DNA from: Vreelandella lionensis
GTDB lineage: Bacteria; Pseudomonadota; Gammaproteobacteria; Pseudomonadales; Halomonadaceae
Length of the DNA stretch: 64,000 nucleotides
Reading direction: 5' to 3'
Assembly (NCBI RefSeq): GCF_002087295.1
Contig: NZ_MWVI01000086.1
Span: 1 to 64,000, forward strand
Made by a program: the position numbers and the translations under genes
Part shown: positions 26,272 through 35,780 of the stretch, in pieces
Position numbering within the stretch: the stretch's first letter is position 1
Layout: the number at the start of each line of letters is the position of its first letter
Notes under the pieces: generated by a model
What the model was told of the DNA's origin: nothing
Databases searched by the model: none
Seen by the model: only the letters and a program-made list of their open reading frames with translations

Positions 26272-28559
26272 TTGACGACTTCACTGGTACTGATGGTGAT
26301 GACACGTTCACTGCTGGTTTGTCCGTTGCTGGCAATCAGACACTGACTTCTATCGACCGCATTGACGGTGGTGAAGGCACTGATCGTCTGAATGCTACGC
26401 TGACAGCTAACGTTGCTCTTGACGGTGTCATCGAGAACGTCGAGAACCTGTACTTCCGTGCACTGAACGGCGTTGCAGTCGACATGGCAAACGTAGCCGG
26501 TGTTGAGCAAATCTGGTCAGACCGCGCCCAGGACAACTTCACTGTTAATAACCAAGAAAACGCTGTAACGCTGGGTGTTATCGCAGGTGAAGGCGATGCG
26601 ACTATTCTGGGCTATGACGTAGACTCTACTACTGATCTTGCACAAGCTGTTGTACTTCAAGGCGCCAACCTTGCAAATGCCCAAGGCGCTGCCCAAGGCA
26701 CCCTGGCTGTGAACAACGCTGGTACTGCAGAATTCAACGCTATCAACATCACCAATAGTGGCGAAAGCTTCTTCAGCGCTGTCACCAGCGATTCTTTTGC
26801 TGATGAAGTTGCGCTAAACGTTGAAGGTTCTGGTTCTCTGCAAATCGATACCGCACTTGCTGCTAACGTTAACACCGTTGGTGCAGGCGATTTCGAAGGT
26901 AATCTGACTCTTGATTTAAGCAACAATGCTTCTGACCTAGACGTAACACTGGGCGCTGGTGACGACTCTTTGACCGTGAATGGCGCTGAGTTAGATGCTG
27001 ACGACAGCATCGACATGGGCGCTGGTGAAAACACCCTGACCCTGGGTACTGTCACCGACCTGAGTGCGAACTTTTCCGGTGTTACCAACGTTCAAGCATT
27101 GGGTTTTGTAGAAACTCAGGACATCGGCGCTACTACCACTGGCCTAGACGTGGGTACTATCAGCGAAGTTTCCTTCAACGATGGCCTGACTGGCGATGGC
27201 GTTACTAACTTCAACGCTGCCACTCTCGTAAATGCTACTGGCGTAATGACTGATGGCGATACAGTTGTTGCTGGCGGCGTCACGTACACGCGTGGCGCTA
27301 CGAACTTCACTGCTACCGGCGGCACGGTAACAGATGCTGCTTCAGCTACAGCAGTACAGAACCAGACCGAAGCAATTACTCAAGGTGTAAATACCTTCAA
27401 CGTTGTATTTGCTACGAATGGCGATGTCGCTCTTATTGATGGTATTGCCCCAACGGCAACCAACACACTGCGCTACAACACAGTGACCGATACGTTGTCT
27501 GTGGGCAATCCGGCTGAGTCTGCTGACTTCATTGATGCTGCTGATGCTGCTACATTGTTCAACGGGGCAACTGTGGATGTAGCATTTACCGCTGAATTTG
27601 GCGATATCACTATCAACTCTGACGGAACAGCGGCTGGGAATAGCTACACAGAAGCTGGCCTGACAGCTACTGAAGTTGCAACCGGCGGCACCATTGCTGG
27701 CGGCGTTTCCGGCAACGATGGCCAGTTCACCATTGGAAGCGATAGCTTCTTCTGGGAAACTGCGACCACTACACTCTTCACCGGTACTGATAATACTGGC
27801 GACGAAGTTAACTTTACCGGTACTGAGCTGACGACCGATGACTCAGCAGTAGCAACTGTAGAGCTTGACAGCGAAGCAGCTGAACTGACGGTTAACTTCG
27901 AAGGCACCAACTCTGAAGATGTAGCACTGTCTGTTAGCGATGAAGTTAGTGGCCTGACAGTTAATGCCACGTCTACTGCAGTAGGTACTGCTGGTCACAC
28001 TGTGACTGTCACTAACCAAGAAGATGCTGACGGTGATCAAGAGTCACTCGAAACGCTGACTCTGGCAGATACCAGCACACCGAATGCAGCTGGCGTACTA
28101 ATGGCTAGCAGCTACGATGTCGCTCTGTCCAACGTTGAAGGTCTGACCACCATCAACTTGGCCGGTACTGCGGGTGTTGACGGTAACGACGATGCTGTAG
28201 CGTCTAACTTCACCGTTGATGCAGGTGCAGCCAGCTTCGGCGGCGCAGTCACCGTCAACATCAGCGATGTTAACGACGTGACTTACAATAATGCACAGGA
28301 AACTGTACGCGAAACCTTCGCGTTTGGTGGCGAGCTGGTTGAAGGTGGTACTATCACTATCAACGATTTCAACTTCACTACGGGTGCTAACGGCGACAAG
28401 CTGGACTTCTCTGAGTACGGCCTGTCCGCAGGTGACCTTACCATCGTTGAGAATAGCGGTGATTTCACCATCACCAGCGATGCGTTCGACGGCACTATCG
28501 TTATTAACACCGTTGGTTCTCCGGAACCGTCCTTCTTCGAAGCGAACGCGTTCGCCTAA
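26256..28559 (+). CDS. Silent S-layer cassette 2 (exposed region only)
   Basis: 767-aa frame from the ATG that overlaps the core (ATG 26256, then LTADVDDFTGTDGDDTFT). It lacks the ~180-residue N-terminal domain of the 9011 gene, and no Shine-Dalgarno or promoter precedes it. The content is S-layer/RTX-like: Asp/Thr/Asn/Ala-rich, no Cys, very few Lys and Arg (LNATLTANVALDGVIENVEN, LGAGDDSLTVNG). The end (EPSFFEANAFA) resembles a type I secretion signal. Fused at the core to 9011-9556 it would be read in frame as a protein of about 948 aa. It is unbroken. The start given is only the first ATG of the frame. Confidence 0.75.
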   Translation: MLTADVDDFTGTDGDDTFTAGLSVAGNQTLTSIDRIDGGEGTDRLNATLTANVALDGVIENVENLYFRALNGVAVDMANVAGVEQIWSDRAQDNFTVNNQENAVTLGVIAGEGDATILGYDVDSTTDLAQAVVLQGANLANAQGAAQGTLAVNNAGTAEFNAINITNSGESFFSAVTSDSFADEVALNVEGSGSLQIDTALAANVNTVGAGDFEGNLTLDLSNNASDLDVTLGAGDDSLTVNGAELDADDSIDMGAGENTLTLGTVTDLSANFSGVTNVQALGFVETQDIGATTTGLDVGTISEVSFNDGLTGDGVTNFNAATLVNATGVMTDGDTVVAGGVTYTRGATNFTATGGTVTDAASATAVQNQTEAITQGVNTFNVVFATNGDVALIDGIAPTATNTLRYNTVTDTLSVGNPAESADFIDAADAATLFNGATVDVAFTAEFGDITINSDGTAAGNSYTEAGLTATEVATGGTIAGGVSGNDGQFTIGSDSFFWETATTTLFTGTDNTGDEVNFTGTELTTDDSAVATVELDSEAAELTVNFEGTNSEDVALSVSDEVSGLTVNATSTAVGTAGHTVTVTNQEDADGDQESLETLTLADTSTPNAAGVLMASSYDVALSNVEGLTTINLAGTAGVDGNDDAVASNFTVDAGAASFGGAVTVNISDVNDVTYNNAQETVRETFAFGGELVEGGTITINDFNFTTGANGDKLDFSEYGLSAGDLTIVENSGDFTITSDAFDGTIVINTVGSPEPSFFEANAFA

Positions 28560-28571
28560 GAAGATTGACAT

Positions 28572-28625
28572 TAACCAACCCGTTTGGTTATGAAGTAAAA
28601 GAGGGGCGCTTCGGCGCCCCTTTTT
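28572..28625 (+). terminator. Hairpin and terminator after S-layer cassette 2
   Basis: A 7-bp inverted repeat (TAACCAA/TTGGTTA, 28572-28590) is followed by a strong terminator with stem GGGGCGC/GCGCCCC (28603-28620), loop TTCG and TTTTT. As in cassettes 1 and 3, it separates the S-layer frame from sapC, although the sequence differs. Confidence 0.9.
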
Positions 28626-28655
28626 CTATTCCGAACATGCAACATGGAGCCGTTT

Positions 28656-29451
28656 ATGTTCCGCAATCCCCAGGTGTTACAGGCTCAGACGCACGCCAAT
28701 CTGACCCTAACGCCCTCAAAGAATTATCGCTTCGCTAGCGAGGAAATGTTCGTTCCCATCGTCTATTCAGAAATGGCCGATGTGGCGCGTGAATACCCGC
28801 TGGTGTTTCTCAAAGATCGTGCCTTGCCCGTTGCTTTAACTGGCATCGAGCAGGGCGTGAACGCTTATGTCGCTGAGGACGGACAGTGGCTAGCCACCTA
28901 CGTCCCAGGCCGTATCCGCGCTTACCCGTTTGCCTTGACTGAAGTACCTGAGAAGAAAGGCGAGTTTGCGATTGCCTTTGATTCAGAGGCCGAGCAATTA
29001 GGCACCGACGATGGCCAGTCGCTATTCGACGCAAGCGGTAAGCCCAGTGCTACCCTGCAAGCGCGCATTGACCTCTTGCAGCAGATGAAGCAGCAGGAAG
29101 CCCGCACCGCTCAGATGCTCAAGACCCTGCGTGACTTCGGCATCCTGATTGAGCGGGCGATCCGTATTAAGCGCCCCAACGGCGAAGACAGCCAGCTCAC
29201 CGGCATGGAAGTGGTCGACGAAAAAGCGCTGAATAATCTATCGTTAGAGACCTTCGGTGAGTTACGCGACCAGGGCTTATTGCCCCTTATCTATGCCCAC
29301 CTGCTGAGCATGGCGAACCTACGCCACGGCGCGATTGCTGGTAAATACCCGCAAATGGCCCAGCCGCAAGGCAAAGCCGCCCAAACGCCCCGCCAACCTC
29401 GATGAAGTGTTTGGCGAAGGCGACGACGATTTAGAGTTTGATTTTAGCTAA
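28656..29451 (+). pseudogene. sapC: SapC family protein 2, frameshifted near the 3' end
   Basis: SapC of about 264 aa after correction. ATG 28656 has GGAG 7 nt upstream. Features are MFVPIVYSEMADVAREYPLV, YVPGRIRAYPFAL and LRHGAIAGKYP. One extra base near 29380-29391 (AAA or CCCC run) shifts the end. The corrected C-terminus is ANLDEVFGEGDDDLEFDFS, like the acidic ends of the other copies. It is clearly divergent from SapC1 and SapC3, consistent with each SapC being matched to its own S-layer cassette (inferred). Confidence 0.8.
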
Positions 29452-29464
29452 GGAGAAGTTACAT

Positions 29465-29676
29465 ATGGCAGAGAAGCAACCGAAAACCATCACCATCGAC
29501 GGCACCGAGTACAACGTGGCCGACCTGTCTGAAAACGCCCGCAACCAAGTAGTGAACCGCGCGTGACCGATGCGGAAATTGAAAAGCTCAAGCAGCAGCT
29601 GGCGATTTACCAAACCGCCCGTACCGCCTATGCCAAAGCGCTGAGTGAAGAACTGCCCACCAAAGAGGTGCACTAA
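29465..29676 (+). pseudogene. DUF6447 family small protein 2, frameshifted
   Basis: ATG 29465, AGGAG upstream. It begins MAEKQPKTITIDGTEYN and is nearly identical to the 12860 copy. One T is missing near 29562 (AACCGCG instead of AACCTGCG), so the frame stops early. The corrected reading continues RVTDAEIEKLKQQLAIYQT to the TAA at 29674-29676, giving 70 aa. The strong conservation on both sides suggests a sequencing error. Confidence 0.7.
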
Positions 29677-29751
29677 GTGCCGCGCTTACTGCTAATCGCC
29701 GCTGCTGGGCTGTTGCTCAGCGGCTGCGTGCCGTTTGTGCCGGTTATTTGA
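29677..29751 (+). CDS. Micro-lipoprotein 3 (24 aa)
   Basis: GTG 29677 directly follows the TAA of the DUF6447 gene, with AAAGAGG about 10 nt upstream. The signal peptide PRLLLIAAAGLLL and lipobox LSGC leave only VPFVPVI after the lipidated Cys. It is homologous to the ORFs at 13074 and 14738. Confidence 0.65.
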   Translation: MPRLLLIAAAGLLLSGCVPFVPVI

Positions 29752-29805
29752 TACACCGGTATACGCACTGCTCTTACGTTTGCCAGCTTAATAAGGTAGT
29801 TGCCA

Positions 29806-31003
29806 ATGGTTACTGTTACCCGCGACCCTGAGCGTTACCGGGTACTGCCTAGCGAGGGCTATGACGGGGTGGTTCAGGTATCAGCCGGTGGTTTCTACGG
29901 ATCTGGCGTGCTGCTACACGGCGGCCGTGCGGTATTGACCTCTGCCCACGTCATTGAAGGCGCTGATGCAGTGACGGTGCGTATGGATACGCCGGCAGGG
30001 CGCATTCACCTGCCCGCCTCGCAGTTTGCGTTGCATCCGCTGTTTGATGTCGCAAACGGAAATAGCGACCTGGCGTTGGTATGGCTAGGCGAGCCAGCAC
30101 CGGTGAGCGCCGAGCGGAGCACACTCTACCGTTATAGCGACGAGGTGGGTCTTGATATCACCTTGGTGGGTTACGGCCTTCCCGGTGATGGCCTGACCGG
30201 GTACGTGGAAAGTGGGAGTGTGACACCCGCGAAACGCGTTGCTGACAACCGTTTTGATACCACGGGTGAGGCATTGAAAAATGCGCTGGGGCGAGGTATC
30301 GGCTGGGACCCCTTGCCTGGCTCTCAGTTGATTATCGATTTTGATAATGGCAGTAGCGAGAACGATGCGCTGGGTGTGTTGATGGGCTTACATAACACTG
30401 GACGAGGGGCTGCTGAAGGGCTTATCGCGCCGGGAGATAGCGGAGGCCCGGCGTTTATTGATGACAAGGTGGCAGGAGTGGCTACCTATACGGCATCGCT
30501 CAGCCGTAATGGGGCAATCCCCCGATGTGAACGATACCCTGGACAGCAGCTTCGGCGAGATCGCGTCTTTTCAGCGGGTCAGCTACTACCAACAGTGGAT
30601 CGACCGAAGCCTGCGCGAGGCTGACCCTAGTGCGCCTAAGCGGCGAGAAGACGTCGAGACCACGGTGATAGAAGGGGATAAAGGCACGACGCTTGCTTAC
30701 TTTCTGCTGGAATTTACCGGCCAGCGTGACCACCCCGATCAGTGGCTAAGCGTTGATTACGCTACCCGAGACGGTACTGCAACGGCGGGGGAGGATTATA
30801 TCGCCGTGGCCGACACGCTCATCCTTTATTCTGGCGAAACCCAAGCCGCGATTGCGGTGGAAGTGATTGGCGATGAGACCCCAGAGCCCGATGAAACCTT
30901 GTACCTGGACGTGTTTAATCCCATTGGTGGCAGCTTCAGGGAAGGCGTGCTCAAGCTAACGGCTGTGCGTACCATCCTGGATGATGATGGATGGATAGCT
31001 TAG
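29806..31003 (+). pseudogene. Trypsin-like serine protease with Calx-beta domain, frameshifted
   Basis: About 398 aa after correction, from ATG 29806 with AAGG 9 nt upstream. The trypsin-like domain has all three catalytic residues in context: His in LTSAHVIEG, Asp in NSDLALVWL, Ser in GDSGGPAF. A Calx-beta-like domain follows (YATRDGTATAGEDYIAVADT, GDETPEPDETLYL). One extra G in the GGGG run at 30511-30514 breaks the frame. No classical signal peptide is present, so secretion would be by type I or through the surface system. It may process S-layer or cleave external proteins (inferred). It is found only in element 2. Confidence 0.75.
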
Positions 31004-31118
31004 CGGTGTTTAACAAGCTGATGGCGTCAATGTCGCTTTTTGCCGCTACCTGAGGGGCTTTCCTACTGTTACGGTACAAAGTGGCCCTATGGCCGCTATG
31101 AGCTGCTAGAATCTTTCC

Positions 31119-31433
31119 ATGACTGACTTCTCAGATCCCCAAAGCCCTGATGAGGCACCTGTTCCTCCTTCTGCCCGCACGGCCATGTTAGCCGAGCTGG
31201 AAGGCTACGAGCACCTGCTGTTCGAGCCCATGACCCAGGCCGACCTGGACGGCCTCTATGCGTTGTACGCGACGTGGTGTGTACGTCTGGGAGAGTCACC
31301 CGAGGCCATTGCACTATGCGATGCGCTTGATGACTTCATCGGGGCTTCCATCCATGACGAAGGGACTGGAGACGACGCGATTGAGCGGGCCTACCTTCAC
31401 CTAGTGGCGACTGTGCAGAGGGGGGGCGAGTGA
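31119..31433 (+). CDS. Conserved small acidic protein 2
   Basis: 104 aa, paralogue of the 13673 protein with the same core (MLAELEGYEHLLFEPMTQAD, SPEAIALCDALDDFIGA) and an insertion near the C-terminus (HDEGTGDD). Its position after the sapC unit is the same in element 2 as in element 1. No domain is recognised. Confidence 0.65.
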   Translation: MTDFSDPQSPDEAPVPPSARTAMLAELEGYEHLLFEPMTQADLDGLYALYATWCVRLGESPEAIALCDALDDFIGASIHDEGTGDDAIERAYLHLVATVQRGGE

Positions 31434-31547
31434 ATAAAAGCGTCTTGAGCCTTGGCGGGCTTTCTCCATACCGTTAGCGCTTTGCACGCGGGCGTCACGA
31501 TGGCTGAACCGGCGTCTCAGTGGCATCACTTGTCCACCGCTGGCTTG

Positions 31548-32765
31548 TTAACGACGTTTCAACACGCCCGTGCCCAGCGTTTTAACATGTGCAGGCCGTT
31601 TCCTTTCTTTTTTTTCGATAAGCGTTTTAATTTCCTCGCGTTGTGTCGCATCCACCATCTGGTCGGAGGCGAGCTGCAGGTAATAATCAATGCCTGCCTG
31701 ACACTCCAGTAGCGTTTGCCAGCGTGCTAGACATCCGGCCTCGCTAGATAGCGCAAGCTCCAGCATGGCGGATCTGGATGTCGCATGCATGCTGACGCCA
31801 TCGGCCAGCGAAGCCTGCTCACACCACTCCTTCCCAATGGCTAATGACATGTGCTCTGGTGGCACCATCATCCGTTCTGTGAAGAAAAACCACCAATGCA
31901 CATACCACCCTAGCACCGGGGAGCACATGAGTTGCCACTGGTACCCTGCCAACCCTTGGAACAACGACGAGCGTTTCATCGATTTGATCAGAGCGTCGCG
32001 ATCGGCTTTGAGGTGATCTACCCACTCAGGGCTATAGCGTGTTGGCCGAGGGCACGAGTCTGTCGCATCGCGAATGCCTTGGGGTGCCCCTGGCCGGGCG
32101 AAGTAGGGGGTGTAGCCGGTGTCCAGTCTCACCCATCGTAAGTGTGGGTTCGCTGCCAAGAGCGAGTTCAGGTGCTTGACACGGCTTTGGTGGCGCTTAC
32201 GGGCAAGCCGCTGAAAGTGCTGTATGCGCGCTTGAAACCCAAAGTGGCGTAGGGTGGTGTTGACCTCTTGAAGTCGTGCCGCCAGCTGTTGAGCATGTTG
32301 CTCTGCGACTGGGCGTTCCTGAAGGTGAGCGCCGGGTGCACCCGGCGTTAGCACTTCAATCAGTGTATCGTCATCCTGCGGTTTTTTGGGCCGTGGCGCT
32401 AGCATTAGGTCGAGGATGGGGTGGGGACGTAGGGGGGAGACGTTAACCCGGTGATTCAGTAACCAGAGCGAACGTTGAATAGTGTGTTCCACCGTCCAAG
32501 ATGTTTGGGTGGGCGTGGGTGGCTGGCCAGGGTGCAGCGTGGTCAGCGGCGGTATACGCCCTTTGTAGTTCAACAGCCATTGCGCTGCTCTCGTTGCATC
32601 GATGATGTGCAGCAGGTCAGCATGCTTGTCTTTGAGTGTCACATCGAAACGTATCTCCTCTCCTTGCTCCTCCCAGCGCATCCTGCCTAGGTGAAAAGAA
32701 GCGAGTGGTTTCGCGAGATCGGGGAAGCCTAAGGGGCGATAAGTGATGCGGGGTGTCGGTGCCAT
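31548..32765 (-). CDS. Divergent Gp2-like protein
   Basis: About 405 aa from the ATG at 32763-32765. A TTG at 32780 would extend it. The C-terminal half has the pattern of the 33578 protein: RWVRLDTGYTP corresponds to VLRVDLSYSK, and YQWQLMCSPVLGWYVHWWFF to YAWKLEWKPKKGFHTHFLFF. The first His of the H-x-H motif is replaced, so nuclease activity may be lost. It could be a degenerate partner of the 33578 protein. The N-terminal 180 residues match nothing I recognise. Confidence 0.5.
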   Translation of the reverse strand: MAPTPRITYRPLGFPDLAKPLASFHLGRMRWEEQGEEIRFDVTLKDKHADLLHIIDATRAAQWLLNYKGRIPPLTTLHPGQPPTPTQTSWTVEHTIQRSLWLLNHRVNVSPLRPHPILDLMLAPRPKKPQDDDTLIEVLTPGAPGAHLQERPVAEQHAQQLAARLQEVNTTLRHFGFQARIQHFQRLARKRHQSRVKHLNSLLAANPHLRWVRLDTGYTPYFARPGAPQGIRDATDSCPRPTRYSPEWVDHLKADRDALIKSMKRSSLFQGLAGYQWQLMCSPVLGWYVHWWFFFTERMMVPPEHMSLAIGKEWCEQASLADGVSMHATSRSAMLELALSSEAGCLARWQTLLECQAGIDYYLQLASDQMVDATQREEIKTLIEKKERKRPAHVKTLGTGVLKRR

Positions 32766-32780
32766 GACGGCTTTTGCCAA

Positions 32781-32934
32781 TAGGTGTTGACTGAAAATTT
32801 AGTTCCTGATTGTTGAAATATAGTTCTTTTATCAACTAATTCATAATGTTATTTTTATAAATTATTATTAGTTTTTAATCCCTTCGCGTGCGCCTTCGTT
32901 GGCCAGCCCATCGCGGGTGGCTAAGGTATCTATC
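32781..32934. other. AT-rich intergenic stretch
   Basis: About 150 bp, very AT-rich around 32800-32880, unlike the rest of the element. It is a probable promoter region for the leftward Gp2-like gene. No ORF was seen. Confidence 0.4.
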
Positions 32935-33417
32935 TCACGACAGTGCCCGGCGCAAGATCGACTCGGCAGGCCCAGAGGGTTGCCGTCGGCCTTGCTCCCA
33001 CTCCTGGTAAGTCCGCACGCTGACACCTAGCTGGCGAGCAAACTCAGCCTGGGTGATGCCCTGCGCACGACGGTGAGCCACCACCGCTGTCATCCATGGT
33101 GTTTCTTGTCGCAGTACGTCGGAGTGCTCTGGCTTGGCGTGAAGTGTCTGATGCACCTCGCTCGCCGCCGCAGAGAGGTTACGCTTGGCATTGTTGTAGG
33201 AACGCCAAGACCCTAGGCAGTCCTCATTATCTTTGTCTTGTCGAGCTAGCGCCTCTTCAGCTTTGTGGCGCTGTTCGTCGCGTCGCCGATCCTCTATGAG
33301 CTGGTAAATGAGTGCTAGGTCGAAGGGAATGCCGTTGGCGTCAGCAAACTGTCGCATCACCTCTTCGTGGCCAGGAAACTTCTCTAGTTGCAGTGAGAAA
33401 AAGAGTGCCTCGTCCAT
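32935..33417 (-). CDS. XRE-family HTH protein
   Basis: 160 aa from the ATG at 33415-33417, chosen because a perfect AGGAGG lies 7 nt upstream. The helix-turn-helix is C-terminal (GITQAEFARQLGVSVRTYQE, residues ~125-144). The N-terminal ~110 residues are charged and helical (LIEDRRRDEQRHKAEEALA). It probably regulates the leftward replication-like genes on both sides. There is no equivalent in element 1. Confidence 0.75.
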   Translation of the reverse strand: MDEALFFSLQLEKFPGHEEVMRQFADANGIPFDLALIYQLIEDRRRDEQRHKAEEALARQDKDNEDCLGSWRSYNNAKRNLSAAASEVHQTLHAKPEHSDVLRQETPWMTAVVAHRRAQGITQAEFARQLGVSVRTYQEWEQGRRQPSGPAESILRRALS

Positions 33418-33577
33418 TGGGTAACCTCCTATCAATGAAGACGCCCGCCCTTGCGGCGGCTGAATGTGTCCATAGCATGCACGTGCCGTAGTCACTACGG
33501 CAGGCGTCCTCGGAGACGGAAAGAGAGGGTTTTACGGCCAAAATGACGGTATGACTACGGCGCAGCCGGGAGCAGGC

Positions 33578-34723
33578 TCAGAGGCTAGCGTTACCGTCAT
33601 GCCAGGTAACAGGCGCTTGCCGTGGACGCCCAGGCCGAGGCCCTTCAGGTACTTTAGGCAGAGGGCTGGTTTGAAACGTGCGGCCTGTGACAAACATAGA
33701 CGCATAGTCGTCGACCTTGGTCAGGTAGTGGGCGATACAGTCCAGACCGCGCTGCTTTTCCACGTCGTGGTAATCAATGCGCCCCAGCGCGTTGTAGTGA
33801 TAGACCTTTTCTGCGTTGCGATTGCAGTTGTGATAATGGCCTTGCCCGCCCGTGATGAGGCCAGCCCAGTGTTCGCCAATACGCTGAGCCAGCGTAACGT
33901 CTTCTTGTACGTGATGGCCGTCGAAGAAAAACAGGAAATGGGTGTGGAAGCCCTTTTTGGGTTTCCACTCCAGCTTCCAGGCATAACCGACCAAGTGATG
34001 GAACATCGGCGATGTATGAAACATCTTGCACAACTGCTCACGATGATAATGTGCCGTTTCGTAGTCGATGTAAGGGCCATCTGCTTTGCTATAACTCAGG
34101 TCTACCCGAAGGACCGTGAGGCGGCTATAACGCGCGAACAGCGCTTTGATTAACGTGGTCAGGCGCTGATAGTTTTTGCGGCTATTACGTCGATTGAGGT
34201 TGCACTCGTAAGTCAAGCCGGGTTGCTTCAAGCATTGGTGCCAAGCGACCAACCGTTGGTTAAGTTCTAGAACCACCTGTTCCGCATCCTCGTGGCTCAT
34301 GGTCGGCGGCTGATAAAAGCCCGCCTCGTGCAAATAGTCACAGCTCGCGAAGGCCCATAGAAAGCGCTGAGCGTAAGGGCTAGGCCGATAGTGCTGGCCA
34401 ATTTCGGTCTTTAAAAACATCGATACTAGCACAGTGAACAGCGTTGTTAACGCGTCAAGTAACGCGTTTGGGGCTAACACAACGGTAGGGCTACCGTACC
34501 CATCCGGCTGTATGAGTTGCTTACTCTGCAATCGCGCTTCCTTAGCCGCCAAGGCCTTTAGCTGCTGCTCCACCCAAATGAGATCCTGCCGCCAGAGATG
34601 GCTGGATAGTGCCGGGATCTCCTGCCCAAAGGCAGAGGTCTCTAGGACGGTCGGGCTCATACCCTGGCAGATGGTCAGCATGTCGGCATCGGTAAAGGTA
34701 TCGTTGTCAACGTCATCGAACAT
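33578..34723 (-). CDS. Inovirus Gp2 / YagK-YfjJ-like replication protein, element 2
   Basis: 381 aa. Conserved blocks are VLRVDLSYSKADG, then GYAWKLEWKPKKGFHTHFLF with His-x-His at residues 260-262 (the HUH-like motif), and a Tyr-rich stretch (KVYHYNALGRIDYHDVE) near residue 310. It is longer than the element 1 homologue (231 aa) through an N-terminal extension of about 170 residues. It is a candidate replication initiator of the excised circle. Confidence 0.65.
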   Translation of the reverse strand: MFDDVDNDTFTDADMLTICQGMSPTVLETSAFGQEIPALSSHLWRQDLIWVEQQLKALAAKEARLQSKQLIQPDGYGSPTVVLAPNALLDALTTLFTVLVSMFLKTEIGQHYRPSPYAQRFLWAFASCDYLHEAGFYQPPTMSHEDAEQVVLELNQRLVAWHQCLKQPGLTYECNLNRRNSRKNYQRLTTLIKALFARYSRLTVLRVDLSYSKADGPYIDYETAHYHREQLCKMFHTSPMFHHLVGYAWKLEWKPKKGFHTHFLFFFDGHHVQEDVTLAQRIGEHWAGLITGGQGHYHNCNRNAEKVYHYNALGRIDYHDVEKQRGLDCIAHYLTKVDDYASMFVTGRTFQTSPLPKVPEGPRPGRPRQAPVTWHDGNASL

Positions 34724-35295
34724 CGGGAAACGCCTCGCTAAGGGTGAAGAGCGTGCTTGCTCGTACCATCACCGAGGTATGTATAGATTTATGGCATGGC
34801 CGTTACTCAGGCAGGGCTTTCTTAAGCCGCGTCATCCACCTAGCGCGTGCCGTTGCGTTGCCGTCACGCTAGAGCGCGCCTTCTCTATCGTCATTTAATG
34901 ACGATGCTATCTGTTTCTTTTAAGGATATTCATTGACTCTGTGATGTGATCTATCGGGCTCTTCCTTCGTGAGCCCTAGTACGCACTGAGGCGTGTACCC
35001 TTAGCCCTCGTTCTTATAGATGTCCCATAGGCGATTGATACCAATAACATAGGAAGCCAAATGCCTAGGGAAGGCTTGATGATGGCTTTAGGGAAGAAAT
35101 GATCGCGAAAGGCCATCGCTGAAAGGCCATGGCGCGGTCAAACGAGTCAGAAAGTTAGTGTCGTTGGTCTGACGTGCGGTTGGCCAAAGGAACAGCGTTT
35201 GCCGATTTAAAATAACGGTTTTTCAGCCCCGTATTACGTGAGTGAAGCCCTACCGATTGGGCGCGTTCGATTCACTTCACTCAAGGAGGTGGCGT
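34724..35295. other. Large intergenic region, possible control or origin region of element 2
   Basis: 572 bp between divergent units, the counterpart of 18266-18915. It contains a perfect 8-bp inverted repeat with 3-nt spacer (ATCGTCAT/ATGACGAT, 34887-34905) and a GAAAGGCCAT direct repeat near 35108-35140. No convincing ORF is present. Promoters for both directions, and possibly the origin, should lie here. Confidence 0.4.
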
Positions 35296-35652
35296 ATGTC
35301 CGCCCACTGTCCACGCTGTACATCAACGCAGCTGATGCCACGTCAATTAGGTCGCCATGTGGGGGCAACCACCGGTGTTGTGTCCGGTGGTACTACCGGT
35401 GCCATGGGGGCGCTGAGCGGTGCCAAAGCCGGTGCCGTGGTCGGTGCTGTCGCAGGCCCCGTCGGCGTATCGATAGGCACCTTAGCCGGTGCGCTGTTTG
35501 GTGCATTGGTGGGAGGCACCGCAGGCGGTGTTGCCGGTGCCCGGTTGGGAGAGGAGCTGGATGCGAAGGTGCTCGACAACATGGAGTGCCGCGCGTGTGT
35601 TCGCCCCTTTCGACTGCCCCTGGCTGACTATCCCGTTTATCTACCGCGCTAA
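35296..35652 (+). CDS. Glycine-zipper protein with zinc-ribbon cysteines 2
   Basis: 118 aa from ATG 35296 with an AAGGAGGT Shine-Dalgarno. An N-terminal CPRC and a C-terminal CRAC pair bracket a Gly/Ala/Val repeat region (GVVSGGTTGAMGALSG, GTLAGALFGALVGGTAGG). It is longer than the element 1 copy. It could be membrane-active or a membrane-associated regulator. The function is unknown. Confidence 0.6.
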   Translation: MSAHCPRCTSTQLMPRQLGRHVGATTGVVSGGTTGAMGALSGAKAGAVVGAVAGPVGVSIGTLAGALFGALVGGTAGGVAGARLGEELDAKVLDNMECRACVRPFRLPLADYPVYLPR

Positions 35653-35780
35653 GCGCGCACCCGCTACCGCCCGGTCCACCCCACACGCTTCACGCTTACT
35701 CATCACGGTTAGCCCGCGCCTCATCAGGCAGCGGGCCGTTATGCCGTGTCTGACCGAAAACGTTCATCAGGACCCACCCC

